Made by a program: the position numbers and the translations under genes. Shown piece after piece: positions 8,139 to 17,466 of a DNA stretch of 64,000 nucleotides; within the stretch, counting starts at the first letter, position 1; every line of letters begins with the position of its first letter. The stretch is taken from contig NZ_CP076642.1 in assembly GCF_019226825.1 (NCBI RefSeq), forward strand, positions 310,001 to 374,000, in the 5' to 3' direction. The notes beneath the pieces were generated by a model. That model did not search any database. It saw only the letters and a list, made by a program, of their open reading frames with translations, and was not told the DNA's origin. The stretch comes from Vibrio ostreae (lineage in GTDB: Bacteria; Pseudomonadota; Gammaproteobacteria; Enterobacterales; Vibrionaceae).

Positions 8139-9113
8139 GTGAGAATGAAAAAAAATCTAACTGTGATCACAGATCAAGCCATTGTAAAACAGAAGGTTAA
8201 TGAATTCGGTCGCCTAGTCACTCGTGACCAACTGAATGAGCTGACTCAGCACCAGTACAGTGCAAACTCGTTACTGGCATTCACGAAAGATTGGAATATC
8301 TTCCTGGAATTCTGCATTTCTCGTTCGGTACGCCCTATTCCTGCTTCTGCGACGGCTGTTCGTCAATTCCTTGAGTTTGAGGCTCGTTCCAGAAAATACA
8401 GCACGATAAAGCGTTACGCGGTCACAATAAGCCTGATTCATACCTTGCTTAATCAGAAGGATCCGACAGCGACCAGCCAGGTAAAAACGACACTCACCTC
8501 ATTACGACTTGAGAAACATGGTGACGATACTCAGGCAGCCAGCTTTGATCAACATCACCTGGATGACCTGTTTGAACTGCTCAATGATAATCCGGCGACC
8601 CGAGTTATCCGCGATTTGGCCATTTATCACGTTATGTTTGAGTGCGCATTGAAGCGGTCGGAGTTGAAAAAACTCAGCTTTGAGCAATTGGTTTGCCTGA
8701 GTGAAGACAGCGATGATTATGCGATTCAGTTTGGTGAAACGACCTATGCTTTATCGTCGCAGGCCAAAGTGACGCTATCACGTTGGGTGGCATTACTGCC
8801 CCAGCAACAAGGTGTGTTATTCCGTGCTATCGATCGCCACGGCAATATCTCCGCTGGAGCTTTGGATGACTCATCTATCTTCAGAATTCTGAGAAATGCT
8901 GGCGAATATCTGCAGCAGCCTGAGTTGAAATTCTCCGGCCATTCGGCGCGAATTGGTGCTGCACGTCAGTTGGCAAAACAAGGGTATAAAGCGAGGGATA
9001 TTCAAGAATTCGGACGCTGGCTCAGTGCCGCGATGCCTTACCAGTACATAGGGAGTAAGAACACCGCGGAACAAGAAAAGCTGAAATTTGTCAGCTTTAA
9101 GCCGCTGGATTGA
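8139..9113 (+). CDS. Tyrosine recombinase/integrase, solitary
   Basis: A 324-residue site-specific recombinase. An N-terminal SAM-like core-binding domain (about residues 40-135, YSANSLLAFTKDWNIFLEFC) precedes the catalytic domain. The catalytic set is visible: Arg in ALKRSELKKL, HxxR as HSARIGAARQLAKQG, Trp in FGRWL in the position of the third His/Trp, and the nucleophile in MPYQYIG. It is close in size to XerC/XerD-type enzymes, with no obvious phage genes nearby. The start is either the GTG at 8139 or the ATG at 8145. Its TGA (9111-9113) directly abuts the stop of the convergent ddl gene at 9114. No flanking direct repeat or tRNA target was seen, so whether it mobilises anything is unknown. 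Confidence 0.85.
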   Translation: MRMKKNLTVITDQAIVKQKVNEFGRLVTRDQLNELTQHQYSANSLLAFTKDWNIFLEFCISRSVRPIPASATAVRQFLEFEARSRKYSTIKRYAVTISLIHTLLNQKDPTATSQVKTTLTSLRLEKHGDDTQAASFDQHHLDDLFELLNDNPATRVIRDLAIYHVMFECALKRSELKKLSFEQLVCLSEDSDDYAIQFGETTYALSSQAKVTLSRWVALLPQQQGVLFRAIDRHGNISAGALDDSSIFRILRNAGEYLQQPELKFSGHSARIGAARQLAKQGYKARDIQEFGRWLSAAMPYQYIGSKNTAEQEKLKFVSFKPLD

Positions 9114-10119
9114 TTACGCTTTTGCGCTCAGTGATGAGCGTACGCAATCGGCCAGGAATTCTGAAAATTTGTGGCCGTTATGTTCCAGCATTTTCGGGAA
9201 CATAGAGATTGGTGTCATGCCCGGGAAGGTATTCACTTCGTTCAGGTACACGTTACCTTCCGGTGTCAGGAAGAAATCAATCCGAGACAAATGACGTAGC
9301 TTCATGTGGGTAAACACCTTACGCGCGACATCCTGAATCAGTTGTTGCTGATCATCGCTTAGATTTTGTGCTTCAACTTCAGTTCTCGAGTGGCTTGAAG
9401 CACTGTATTTTTCTTCATAGGTGTAGAACACATCTTCCGGTGCGATAATCTCACCAGGCTTGGTGATAAACAGTTCACCGTTCAGCTCATACGCGGCCAC
9501 TTCCAGTTCGCGTGGTTTAACGGCTTTTTCAACCAATACCTGTTCAGAAAACTTAAATGCATTCTGGATAGCATCAGCAACTTCATGCTCTTTAGTGACC
9601 TTGTAACAACCTACTGAAGAGCCCTGGCGTGCAGCCTTGATAAACAGACTTCCCCCACTGACGAAAGGCCGCTAATGTATCCTGATACGCCTGCTCACTG
9701 TTTTCAGACAAGAAAAGATAAGGCGTGTTCGGAATGTTTAACGCGTCATACCAGAGTTTGGAGGTGATTTTATTGAAGCTGTTAGAACTCGCTTCCGGAC
9801 CACAGCCTAGGTAAGGAATTCCGGCCAGTTCGAACATCGACTGAATATCGCCGGTCTCGCCCGGATAGCCGTGAATACAAGGAACCACAAAGTCGATCTT
9901 AACTGACAGCGCTTCACCGTTCAGTGTCGCCGAATTGGTATCCAGATAAACAATCTCACCGGCGTCGGTAAACCAGCCGTCTTGTTTCATTTCGACGCGA
10001 ATAACATCGAAATCTGCAGTCAAAGCTAATTGCTGCTGAAGGTAGTTTGCAGAAACAAGTGACACTTCATGTTCAGAAGAGCCACCGCCACACAACAGTA
10101 AGATAGTGTTTTTTGTCAT
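9114..10119 (-). pseudogene. ddl: D-alanine-D-alanine ligase, broken by a one-base insertion
   Basis: Encodes an ATP-grasp ligase that makes D-Ala-D-Ala for peptidoglycan. The N-terminal half (start 10119) shows LLLCGGGSSEHEVSLVSA, IHGYPGETGDIQ and LGCGPEASSNSFNK; the C-terminal half shows AYELNGELFITKPGEIIAPED, FLTPEGNVYLNEVNTFPGMT and SMFPK, all family hallmarks. The two halves are in different frames. Reading TGG GGA AGT at the C5 run at 9652-9656 (G5 on the coding strand; four expected) restores GSLFIKAARQGSSVGCYKV, so one extra base in a homopolymer explains the break. Corrected, the protein is 334 residues. It may be a sequencing error. Vibrios usually carry a second ddl in the cell-division cluster. 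Confidence 0.88.
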
Positions 10120-10240
10120 TGAAATCTTTCCGTGACATCAGGAATTATTAGCTGGCTATGATAATCAATTCGCGCTCAACTTACACCGTTCCTGCGAATT
10201 TCTCACACAATCATGGTTTAAATGGTCATAGAACAAACAA

Positions 10241-10262
10241 TAAAGGGGCTTCCTGCCCCTTT
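10241..10262 (-). terminator. Terminator of the SPOR lipoprotein gene
   Basis: Stem AAGGGGC/GCCCCTT with loop TTCCT (on the plus strand), flanked by TTTATTGTTTG on the minus strand. It lies about 20 bases beyond the stop codon at 10281. Confidence 0.7.
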
Positions 10263-10280
10263 AATCATGACTCGTCAGAG

Positions 10281-10865
10281 TTAGTTCAGTTTATTCAGCG
10301 TCGGGAACTGTGAATTTTTAATCGTATCGATGCTCTTCACGAACGGTTTAAGGGACTTAAATTCGCCCGGCAGAGTTGCGATTGCGGCCTCCGCTTCTTT
10401 ACGAGTGGCGTAATCACCAAATAGCACGGTATACCATTTGGTGCCGTTTACGACTTTGTAGTTTTCCCAGATAGGCTGGCCGTTGCCAGGCAGTTTATTC
10501 GCAAACTCGTCGACTTTATTCTGAGTGCCAACCGCTACCACTTGAATGGTGAACCCGTAACGCGGGTTCATCGCCACCTGTTTCGCAGATGGGGGTGTGA
10601 TAGAAACCGTTGGTTTTTGCTGAGCAGCAGGTCTTGTCTGAACTGTGTTGGTTGGCGCGGCAACCGGAGCCGTTCTGACAACATTCATTTCAACATTTTG
10701 CTCTGTCACGCCTTGTGCGGTGCCCTGTGCAGACACAACAGGCTGAGAAACCGGTGCGGCAGCGTACTCTTCAGTATGACTTTCGGTCGTTACGTCTGTA
10801 ATGTAGCTCCCCGATGAACATGCACCGAGTAGCGCTGACAGGCCGACTATTGCAATTTTTTTCAT
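10281..10865 (-). CDS. SPOR-domain lipoprotein
   Basis: A 194-residue outer-membrane lipoprotein. The signal peptide ends in the lipobox LLGAC with Cys16 as the lipidated residue. A long Pro/Ala/Gln/Thr-rich linker (about residues 40-100) leads to a C-terminal SPOR domain (about 105-190; YGFTIQVVAV...KWYTVLFGDYATRKEAEAAIATLP). SPOR domains bind denuded peptidoglycan glycans, often at division sites. It is transcribed away from the Pat-like gene and has its own terminator. Confidence 0.85.
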   Translation of the reverse strand: MKKIAIVGLSALLGACSSGSYITDVTTESHTEEYAAAPVSQPVVSAQGTAQGVTEQNVEMNVVRTAPVAAPTNTVQTRPAAQQKPTVSITPPSAKQVAMNPRYGFTIQVVAVGTQNKVDEFANKLPGNGQPIWENYKVVNGTKWYTVLFGDYATRKEAEAAIATLPGEFKSLKPFVKSIDTIKNSQFPTLNKLN

Positions 10866-10957
10866 GGAATCTTAAACACTCTGAGTAGAAAGTAATTAAA
10901 TCATGCCGATAGCAGCGCTCAGAATCAAGCGCAGCAGTAGAATTATCATCGATATCC

Positions 10958-10973
10958 TGTGATTTATGACACA
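10958..10973. promoter_or_regulatory. Candidate cAMP-CRP site
   Basis: TGTGATTTATGACACA matches the CRP consensus TGTGA-N6-TCACA at nine of ten conserved positions. It sits in the 222-base divergent region between the SPOR lipoprotein and the PatZ-like gene (start 11088). In E. coli, patZ transcription is known to depend on cAMP-CRP, which makes the site plausible; it has not been tested. Confidence 0.45.
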
Positions 10974-11087
10974 AAGTCGCATCACCCGCATGCTGTCAGG
11001 ATCACAACCAGATTAAATACAGTAACAGAGGTATAGGTTATTGGTTAAGATATATCCACGTCATCTGTGCGCGTGTGAGCCTAATTC

Positions 11088-13802
11088 ATGAATAATTTAA
11101 GCCAGTTATTGAAACCGAAATCCGTTGTCGTGATCGGTGCATCGGTTCGCCCGTTCCGGGCCGGCAATATCGTGATGAAGAACCTGCTTCAGGGCGGCTT
11201 TGATGGTGCGATTATGCCCGTTACGCCTTATTATCCTTCAGTGTGCGGCGTTCTGGCCTATAAAACGATTGAGGCTTTGCCGCTGGTTCCTGACATTGCG
11301 ATTCTATGTACACACGCTTCACGCAACACGGCTATTTTTCAGCAACTGGCTGAAAAAGGTGTGTCCTGCGTCATTGTGCTCTCGTCAGATATGCATACGC
11401 TGGATGCGCAAGGTAACGAGATTCAGCAGCAGTGCCAGTCGATCGCCAAAAGAGCCGGAATGCGTATTCTCGGCCCAAACAGCCTGGGGCTCATTCTGCC
11501 ATGGATAAATTTTAACGGTTCGTTCTCACCAGTTACCGCCCTGAAAGGTAATATTGCTTTCATTTCCCAGTCAGCCGCCGTGTGCACCACCATTCTAGAT
11601 TGGGCGAACGATAAACAAATTGGCTTTTCAGCCTTTGTCTCCCTCGGCAACGCCAGTGATATTGAATTCTCAGACTTGCTCGATTGCCTCAGTACGGACA
11701 AACACACTGATGCTATTCTGCTCTACGTCGACACCATCCAGGACGCACGTCGGTTCATCTCGGCTGCTCGTGCAGCGTCGCGTAACCGCCGCATTCTGGT
11801 CCTCAAAGGTGGCCGCACTGCCGCTGGTCGTAAGGCGGCGCAAATGCACACCGGCGGTGATGATACGTTAGACATCATTTACGATTCGGCGATTCGGCGT
11901 TCCGGTATGCTGCGGGTCAACAACAGCCACGAATTATTCGCGGCTGTAGAGACCTTAACCCACTCGGTACCGCTGCGCGGTGAACGCCTGGCGATCATCA
12001 CCAACGGTGGCGGGCCTGCGATTATGGCGATTGATACCCTGCTCGAACGCGGTGGCAAGCTGGCCGAACTGGAAGAGAACGTGTATGAGAAGCTTAACCA
12101 GTGCCTGCCACAAAGCTGGTCGCACAGTAATCCGATTGATATCGTCGGCGATGGTGACCACACGCGTTACGTGAATGCATTAAAAGCGGTGCTTGATGGC
12201 GACAACATTGACGCCATTTTGATCATGCACAGTCCTTCTGCGATTGCTCAGTCAGAGCAGACCGCACAAGCGATTGTGGATGTAATCAAATCACACCCGC
12301 GCTCTCGTCGGTTTAATATTCTGACCAACTGGTCCGGAGAACAAACCGCCCGTCCGGCGCGACAAATCTTTGCCCAGGCCGGGATCCCCACTTACCGGAC
12401 TCCGGAAAGCGCGGTGGTCGCCTTCATGCACCTGGTCGAATACCGCAGAAACCAGAAGCAACTGATGGAAACGCCCACCACAGCAGAAGCCGTTCACGTC
12501 TCAGAAGTGAACAGTGCCAAACAGTGGATTGACGAGCATCTGCAAGACAGTGATCAGGTCGAGCTGGATACCCACCAAATTGGCAGCCTGCTCAAATGTT
12601 TTAATTTCAGCGTCTTGCCGACCTGGATTGCATCCGATGCCAGTGAAGCGGTTCATATTGCGGAAACCATAGGGTATCCGGTCGCGGTGAAATTACGTTC
12701 TCCGGATATTACGCACAAATCCGATGTTCAGGGGGTCATGCTCAACCTGCGTAACAGCACCGAAGTGGCCAATGCCGCCCAGGCGATTCTCGACCGCACC
12801 CAACTCACCTATCCTTCGGCTAATATCCACGGCCTGCTGGTTCAGGGCATGGCCAAATTAGCCGGTGGTGAAGAGCTGCGAATTAAAGTCAAACATGACA
12901 ACACCTTCGGGCCGGTGATTCTGCTCGGCCAGGGCGGTTCGGAATGGAATGAGGCGATCGATGCGGCTGCCGCGCTGCCGCCGCTTAATATGACCCTGGC
13001 CCGCTATCTGATTGTGCGGGCCATTCGCGGAGGCAAGATACGGCTGCAAAAACTGCCCGTCCCGATTGATGTGGATGGTCTGTCGGAGTTTTTGGTCCGA
13101 ATCTCGCAAATGGTGGTCGAATGCCCGCAAGTACACGAACTGGATATTCATCCAGTTTTGGTCAACGGCAGCCAATTTACTATTCTCGATGCGGATTTAA
13201 CGCTCAAGCGCTTTAAGGGTGATGCCCAGGGCCGGTTGGCTATCCGACCTTACCCATCAGAGATGGCGGAAGAAGTAACGGCAAAAGATGGTGACGTTGT
13301 CACGATACGCCCTATTCTGCCTGAAGATGAACCAGACCATGCCGCGTTTATTAAAAAGGTCAGCAAGGAAGATCTCTACAAACGCTTCTTTTCTGATGTC
13401 GGCGAATTCAACCATGAAGCCTTGGCCAATCTGACTCAGATTGATTATGACCGGGAAATGGCCTTCGTCGCTGTGACTCATCAGGGCGACAAGCCAGAAA
13501 TTATCGGCGTGTCACGCGCGCTGATTAACCCGGAAAATACCGATGCCGAGTTTGCGATCCTGATCCGCTCTGATCTTAAGGGGAAAGGCCTGGGTAAAAT
13601 TCTGATGGGTAAAATCATCGATTACTGCCGCAGTAAAGGCACCCTGCAGATGTCAGGCATGACAATGCCAACCAACCGTGGAATGTTAGGGCTGGCAAAA
13701 GGATTGGGATTTGCCGTGGACGTTCATTTTGAAGACGGGACCGCCGATATGGTCCTCAAGCTTGAAGCGGTGCAAGAAAATGAAGCCCGCCAAGCCATTT
13801 AG
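11088..13802 (+). CDS. patZ: PatZ/Pka-like protein lysine acetyltransferase (NDP-forming acyl-CoA synthetase + GNAT)
   Basis: A 904-residue multidomain enzyme. The N-terminal CoA-binding Rossmann domain (VVVIGASVRPFRAGN), a succinyl-CoA-ligase-like domain with QMHTGG at the place of the phospho-His loop, and an ATP-grasp domain (VAVKLRSPDITHKSDVQGV, ELRIKVKHDNTFGPV) make up the acetyl-CoA synthetase-like part. The last 170 residues are a GNAT acetyltransferase (VTIRPILPEDEPDHAAFI, LKGKGLGKILMGKIIDYC). The layout and length match E. coli PatZ/YfiQ (886 residues), which acetylates acetyl-CoA synthetase and other proteins. The CoA-ligase part of this family is usually inactive; I cannot tell here. 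Probably regulated by cAMP-CRP. Confidence 0.88.
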   Translation: MNNLSQLLKPKSVVVIGASVRPFRAGNIVMKNLLQGGFDGAIMPVTPYYPSVCGVLAYKTIEALPLVPDIAILCTHASRNTAIFQQLAEKGVSCVIVLSSDMHTLDAQGNEIQQQCQSIAKRAGMRILGPNSLGLILPWINFNGSFSPVTALKGNIAFISQSAAVCTTILDWANDKQIGFSAFVSLGNASDIEFSDLLDCLSTDKHTDAILLYVDTIQDARRFISAARAASRNRRILVLKGGRTAAGRKAAQMHTGGDDTLDIIYDSAIRRSGMLRVNNSHELFAAVETLTHSVPLRGERLAIITNGGGPAIMAIDTLLERGGKLAELEENVYEKLNQCLPQSWSHSNPIDIVGDGDHTRYVNALKAVLDGDNIDAILIMHSPSAIAQSEQTAQAIVDVIKSHPRSRRFNILTNWSGEQTARPARQIFAQAGIPTYRTPESAVVAFMHLVEYRRNQKQLMETPTTAEAVHVSEVNSAKQWIDEHLQDSDQVELDTHQIGSLLKCFNFSVLPTWIASDASEAVHIAETIGYPVAVKLRSPDITHKSDVQGVMLNLRNSTEVANAAQAILDRTQLTYPSANIHGLLVQGMAKLAGGEELRIKVKHDNTFGPVILLGQGGSEWNEAIDAAAALPPLNMTLARYLIVRAIRGGKIRLQKLPVPIDVDGLSEFLVRISQMVVECPQVHELDIHPVLVNGSQFTILDADLTLKRFKGDAQGRLAIRPYPSEMAEEVTAKDGDVVTIRPILPEDEPDHAAFIKKVSKEDLYKRFFSDVGEFNHEALANLTQIDYDREMAFVAVTHQGDKPEIIGVSRALINPENTDAEFAILIRSDLKGKGLGKILMGKIIDYCRSKGTLQMSGMTMPTNRGMLGLAKGLGFAVDVHFEDGTADMVLKLEAVQENEARQAI

Positions 13803-13854
13803 CCTGCCGGGCTGCGTCATCATTATGCCGCCAATACCTCAACGATGTTTCGGG

Positions 13855-14742
13855 TTAAACCAGAGACCAGTGCTTTTTGAGATACTGGATGCACCAGGAT
13901 TTGGCTTCACCAATTTTGTTGCGGCGCCAGGCCATAATCAGTTCCATATGACTTTCCGGACTGCCCTCGATAATCTTCAGCTTACCTTCGGCAATCAGCG
14001 GTTCGGCGACGTGTTTCGGAATAGTGCCGATCCCTAGGCCGCTTAACAACGCCTGACATTTGGCATTAAAGTTTGTTACGGTAAGACGGGGCTGCTTTTG
14101 CAGAATGTTAACGCTCATTGCCGGCTGGTCACGTGCGGTGTCAGCAATCGCGATAGCGCGGTACTTTTGCCGTGCTTCGGCATCAAACCCACCAGTGCGT
14201 TTATGCACATAGTGATGGGTTGCTGCCACCCACACCATCTCCATACTGCCCAGCGTTTCTGCTTTGACATCTTGTGGCAAAGTTTCGATACGTGGACAAA
14301 TTAACAAATCAGCGCGATCGTCAGCCAAAGACTCCCAACAGCCGGCCAGAATCTCTTCCTGGAGACGAATCCGCGTTTTGCTGACATTTCCCAGAGCTTC
14401 GACCAGCGGAAAAAAGTTAGCAATAGGGATAATGCCGTCGAACGCTAAAGTAATATCAAGTTCCCAGCCATTCGCCAGCAGAGTGGAGTCATTGACCAGT
14501 TTTTCGGTCGCGTTCAGAATGCCACGCCCCCGTTCCAGGATCAGCTTACCCGCATCGGTAAAATTGGCTTTGTGTCCTGAACGATCAAAGATCATGATAT
14601 CCAGATCCTGCTCGAGCTTTTGAATCTGGTAACTGAGTGAACTCGGCGCGCGATTGAGCTCATTTGCTGCCGCCGCAAAACTGCCCCGACGGTCAATGGC
14701 ATCCAGAATATGGAGCGCCTCTAACGTAATTGGACTTTGCAA
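13855..14742 (-). CDS. LysR-family transcriptional regulator
   Basis: A 295-residue regulator. The N-terminal winged helix reads LEALHILDAIDRRGSFAAAA then ELNRAPSSLSYQIQKLEQDL, the standard LysR pattern, followed by a substrate-binding effector domain (about residues 90-295). It is convergent with the PatZ-like gene and divergent from hutA, with a 227-base shared upstream region. LysR proteins often control the divergent gene, but hutA has its own Fur-like site, so the target and ligand are unknown. Confidence 0.85.
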   Translation of the reverse strand: MQSPITLEALHILDAIDRRGSFAAAANELNRAPSSLSYQIQKLEQDLDIMIFDRSGHKANFTDAGKLILERGRGILNATEKLVNDSTLLANGWELDITLAFDGIIPIANFFPLVEALGNVSKTRIRLQEEILAGCWESLADDRADLLICPRIETLPQDVKAETLGSMEMVWVAATHHYVHKRTGGFDAEARQKYRAIAIADTARDQPAMSVNILQKQPRLTVTNFNAKCQALLSGLGIGTIPKHVAEPLIAEGKLKIIEGSPESHMELIMAWRRNKIGEAKSWCIQYLKKHWSLV

Positions 14743-14915
14743 ATTATTATCCTCTCATTACAGAATGGCATACCTCACAGTGATCTTCGTCACACTTAGT
14801 TAATAAAGTAAAAACTTTACAACTTGCCAGTCTAGCTTTATAACCAATTGATTAATATCAAAATAAACATACATTTATTCGCAGAGGATCACAAAAAATC
14901 GCAATAATACAAATG

Positions 14916-14936
14916 CAAATGATAGTAATTATTATT
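14916..14936 (+). promoter_or_regulatory. Fur box-like site upstream of hutA
   Basis: AATGATAGTAATTATTAT (14918-14935) consists of three consecutive NATWAT-like hexamers, the pattern bound by the ferric uptake regulator Fur. It lies about 35-50 bases before the hutA start codon in an AT-rich region, fitting iron repression of the heme receptor. Confidence 0.65.
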
Positions 14937-14969
14937 TAGATCCAATAAACTCTGCCGCCGACAACGTTA

Positions 14970-17075
14970 ATGAACTATAACAAGGTAAAGCAGATGTATA
15001 ATCGATCCTTATTGTCTATTGCTATATTGCTTGCGCTCTCTCCTACTGCTTATGCAGATGATAATGCCCCAACAGAAAAAATTGTGGTATCCGCGACGCG
15101 GACAAACACTCAAATTACCGATACCGCCGCGTCTGTCACGGTGATTGACGATAAAGAGATTGAAAAGAATCTGGTTTCGGATCTCGATAGCCTGTTCAAG
15201 TATACCCCGGGGGTAACTTTGGAGACGAACGCCAGACAAGGTGTTCAGAGTATCAATATTCGTGGTATTGAAGGCAACCGTATTAAGGTAATTGTGGACG
15301 GTGTGTCACAGGCCAACCAGTTCAACTCAGGCTCTTCTTTTGTAAACTCTTCGCGTGTTGAAGTGGATACCGATATGCTCAAATCGGTAGAGATTGTCAA
15401 AGGCGCGGCCTCCTCTTTACAAGGGTCTGATGCAATTGGTGGTATTGTCGCATTCGAAACCAAAGATCCGGCCGATATACTCAAAGGTCGCCATTTTGGT
15501 GGTTATGCCAAACTGCAATACGGCTCCGCGGACAAAACCTTCAGCGAGTCGATCGCTCTGGCTAATAAAACCGGCGATCTGGAGTCTCTGGTTGCCTACA
15601 CTCGCCGTGATGGAGAGCAACAAGACAACTTTGGTAGCCCGGATGAAACCGACCACAGCGCAAATAACCTGTTGGTAAAACTGCAGTATCAACTCAATCC
15701 GGAGCATCGCCTGGAGTTCTCAGGCAACTTTATTCGTAACAAAGATGACCTGAAAGAGTTGGCATATAATGGTTACACTAATGCCAGCGGCCAGAACGAA
15801 ACCGAACAGTACCAAATCGGCATTAAGCATATCTGGGATGCAGGTTTTCTGATTGCGGACCGCATCACCTGGCAAGCGGACTGGATGAGCAAAGAAGAAA
15901 CCGGTATCACTGACCGTACCAGCTCTTCAACCGGTAATGTGCAGCACAAAGATTACCTGTATAAAGATGAAGGCATTCAGCTGGATGCCCAGTTTGATAA
16001 GTCTTTTGCCCTGGGTAGTTCCGATCACTACTTGGTCTACGGCGCCTCTTTCAGCGATAAAGATATCGAAAATACCAACAAAGAGTTTAACAGCGTCGGT
16101 TCTGACCAGGTGATTTTCTACATTCCAGAAGCGAGCGAAACCCGCTATGGACTGTTTGTTCAGGATGAAATTACCTTGGATGATTTTATCATCACTCCAG
16201 GCGTACGTTACGATTCATTTGAAACCAATCCGGGTGACGCCAGTGCGAACCCTAGCCTGAACGATGTCAGTGAATATACCAAGTACTCAGACTCGGCAGT
16301 AACCGCGCGTCTGGGCACCGTTTATAAAATGACTGAACAACATCGCTTGTTTGCCCAGGTCAGCCAGGGATTCCGCGCACCGGATTTCCAGGAATTGTAC
16401 TACTCTTACGGTAACCCGGCCTTCGGCTATGTCAACAAGCCCAATCCGGATCTGAAATCAGAAAAGAGTCTCTCTTACGAGATGGGCTGGCGGTTCAATA
16501 CCGATGCCAGCAGCACCGAAGTATCGGTATTCTACAGTGACTACGATGACTTCATCGACAATCAACTGGTTTCCGGTAGTTTTGCGACACGCGATGCGGT
16601 GTATCAGTCAATCAACATCGACGAAGCAACAATCAAAGGCATCGAATTCTCTAACCAACTATCATGGGACAGCTTCTTACCCGTTCAGGGCTTCAGCACC
16701 CGTATCGTTGCCGCATACAGTGAAGGTGAAGATGATGAAGGTAACCCGCTTAACAGCGTGAGCCCTTGGAACGCGGTGGCCGGTATCAATTACGATTCCG
16801 CCAGTGACTGGGGAACCAGCCTGACTGTGAACTACACCGCGAAGAAGAAACAGAGCGATATTAACGGCGATTACCAGCCGATTTCAGCCGCTACTGTGGT
16901 TGATATCACCGCTTACTACAAGCCGATTAAAGACCTCACCCTGCGCGCTGGTGTATTCAACCTGACGGATGAAGAGTACTACCACTGGAACGATGTTCGT
17001 GCTCAGTCTGCTGAAGATAAAGATCTGACGCAACCAAAACGTAACTTCTCACTGACGGCGAAGTACGAGTTCTGA
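14970..17075 (+). CDS. hutA: TonB-dependent heme/hemoglobin receptor HutA
   Basis: A 701-residue outer-membrane receptor. The signal peptide (MYNRSLLSIAILLALSPTAYA) begins at an internal ATG at 14994; the upstream ATG at 14970 is also possible. Next come a TonB box-like EKIVVSATR, a plug domain (IDDKEIEKNLVSDLDSLFKYTPG, NIRGIEGNRIKVIVDGV, DMLKSVEIVKGAASSLQGSDAIGG) and a 22-strand-type barrel that contains FRAPDFQELYYSYGNPAFGY and NPDLKSEKS and ends in aromatic KYEF. The FRAP/NPDL region is typical of heme receptors. It should import heme using TonB energy; a Fur-like site upstream suggests induction under iron limitation. Confidence 0.9.
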   Translation: MNYNKVKQMYNRSLLSIAILLALSPTAYADDNAPTEKIVVSATRTNTQITDTAASVTVIDDKEIEKNLVSDLDSLFKYTPGVTLETNARQGVQSINIRGIEGNRIKVIVDGVSQANQFNSGSSFVNSSRVEVDTDMLKSVEIVKGAASSLQGSDAIGGIVAFETKDPADILKGRHFGGYAKLQYGSADKTFSESIALANKTGDLESLVAYTRRDGEQQDNFGSPDETDHSANNLLVKLQYQLNPEHRLEFSGNFIRNKDDLKELAYNGYTNASGQNETEQYQIGIKHIWDAGFLIADRITWQADWMSKEETGITDRTSSSTGNVQHKDYLYKDEGIQLDAQFDKSFALGSSDHYLVYGASFSDKDIENTNKEFNSVGSDQVIFYIPEASETRYGLFVQDEITLDDFIITPGVRYDSFETNPGDASANPSLNDVSEYTKYSDSAVTARLGTVYKMTEQHRLFAQVSQGFRAPDFQELYYSYGNPAFGYVNKPNPDLKSEKSLSYEMGWRFNTDASSTEVSVFYSDYDDFIDNQLVSGSFATRDAVYQSINIDEATIKGIEFSNQLSWDSFLPVQGFSTRIVAAYSEGEDDEGNPLNSVSPWNAVAGINYDSASDWGTSLTVNYTAKKKQSDINGDYQPISAATVVDITAYYKPIKDLTLRAGVFNLTDEEYYHWNDVRAQSAEDKDLTQPKRNFSLTAKYEF

Positions 17076-17097
17076 TTGAGTACACGAAGACTTAAAC

Positions 17098-17126
17098 TAA
17101 AAAAGCCAGCGAAAGCTGGCTTTTTA
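17098..17126. terminator. Bidirectional terminator between hutA and the 25-residue gene
   Basis: Stem GCCAGC/GCTGGC with loop GAAA (17105-17120), flanked by AAAAAA on the left and TTTTTACATTTT on the right. It can end hutA on the plus strand and the small gene at 17192-17269 on the minus strand. Confidence 0.85.
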
Positions 17127-17191
17127 CATTTTACTCGTTTTGAGAAACTTAACTTATTCAAAAATGGATAAAAAGATTGCGAATAGGTTAA

Positions 17192-17269
17192 TTATTTATT
17201 CTCAGCCATCTCTTTTTTGACCATAACGACAGCAGCAACGATAAAAGTAATGATTAACGCGAGTTCCAT
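17192..17269 (-). CDS. Candidate 25-residue membrane miniprotein
   Basis: A short frame encoding MELALIITFIVAAVVMVKKE plus MAENK. It has one strong hydrophobic helix (about residues 3-17) followed by a positively charged tail, the usual design of small bacterial inner-membrane proteins. The ATG is preceded by AGGGGG five bases upstream, an excellent ribosome binding site, and a bidirectional terminator lies about 70 bases downstream. No family is recognised. Its size alone makes it uncertain, but the combination of ribosome binding site, helix and terminator supports a real gene. Confidence 0.55.
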   Translation of the reverse strand: MELALIITFIVAAVVMVKKEMAENK

Positions 17270-17466
17270 TGAATCCCCCTGGCAGAATTTTTAAACAGCA
17301 ATATATAAACTGCGCGTAGTTTACCATTTCACCGCCATAATGGTAGTTTATTAACCAGAAAATGACAGTTTTTATAGATAAAAATCAAATTCTTTTCGGA
17401 AGCGGTAAAAACATATATTTTCTTTGCTGTATTTGTGAATTTTTACTCACTTAACTCTAAAAAAGG

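Noticed and set aside
17270..17466. SgrS-like small RNA next to sgrR
   Set aside because: In E. coli SgrS is divergent from sgrR; here the region beyond the sgrR start (19412-19485) is too short and has no terminator, and the region after its operon shows no sRNA-like hairpin with a U-run.
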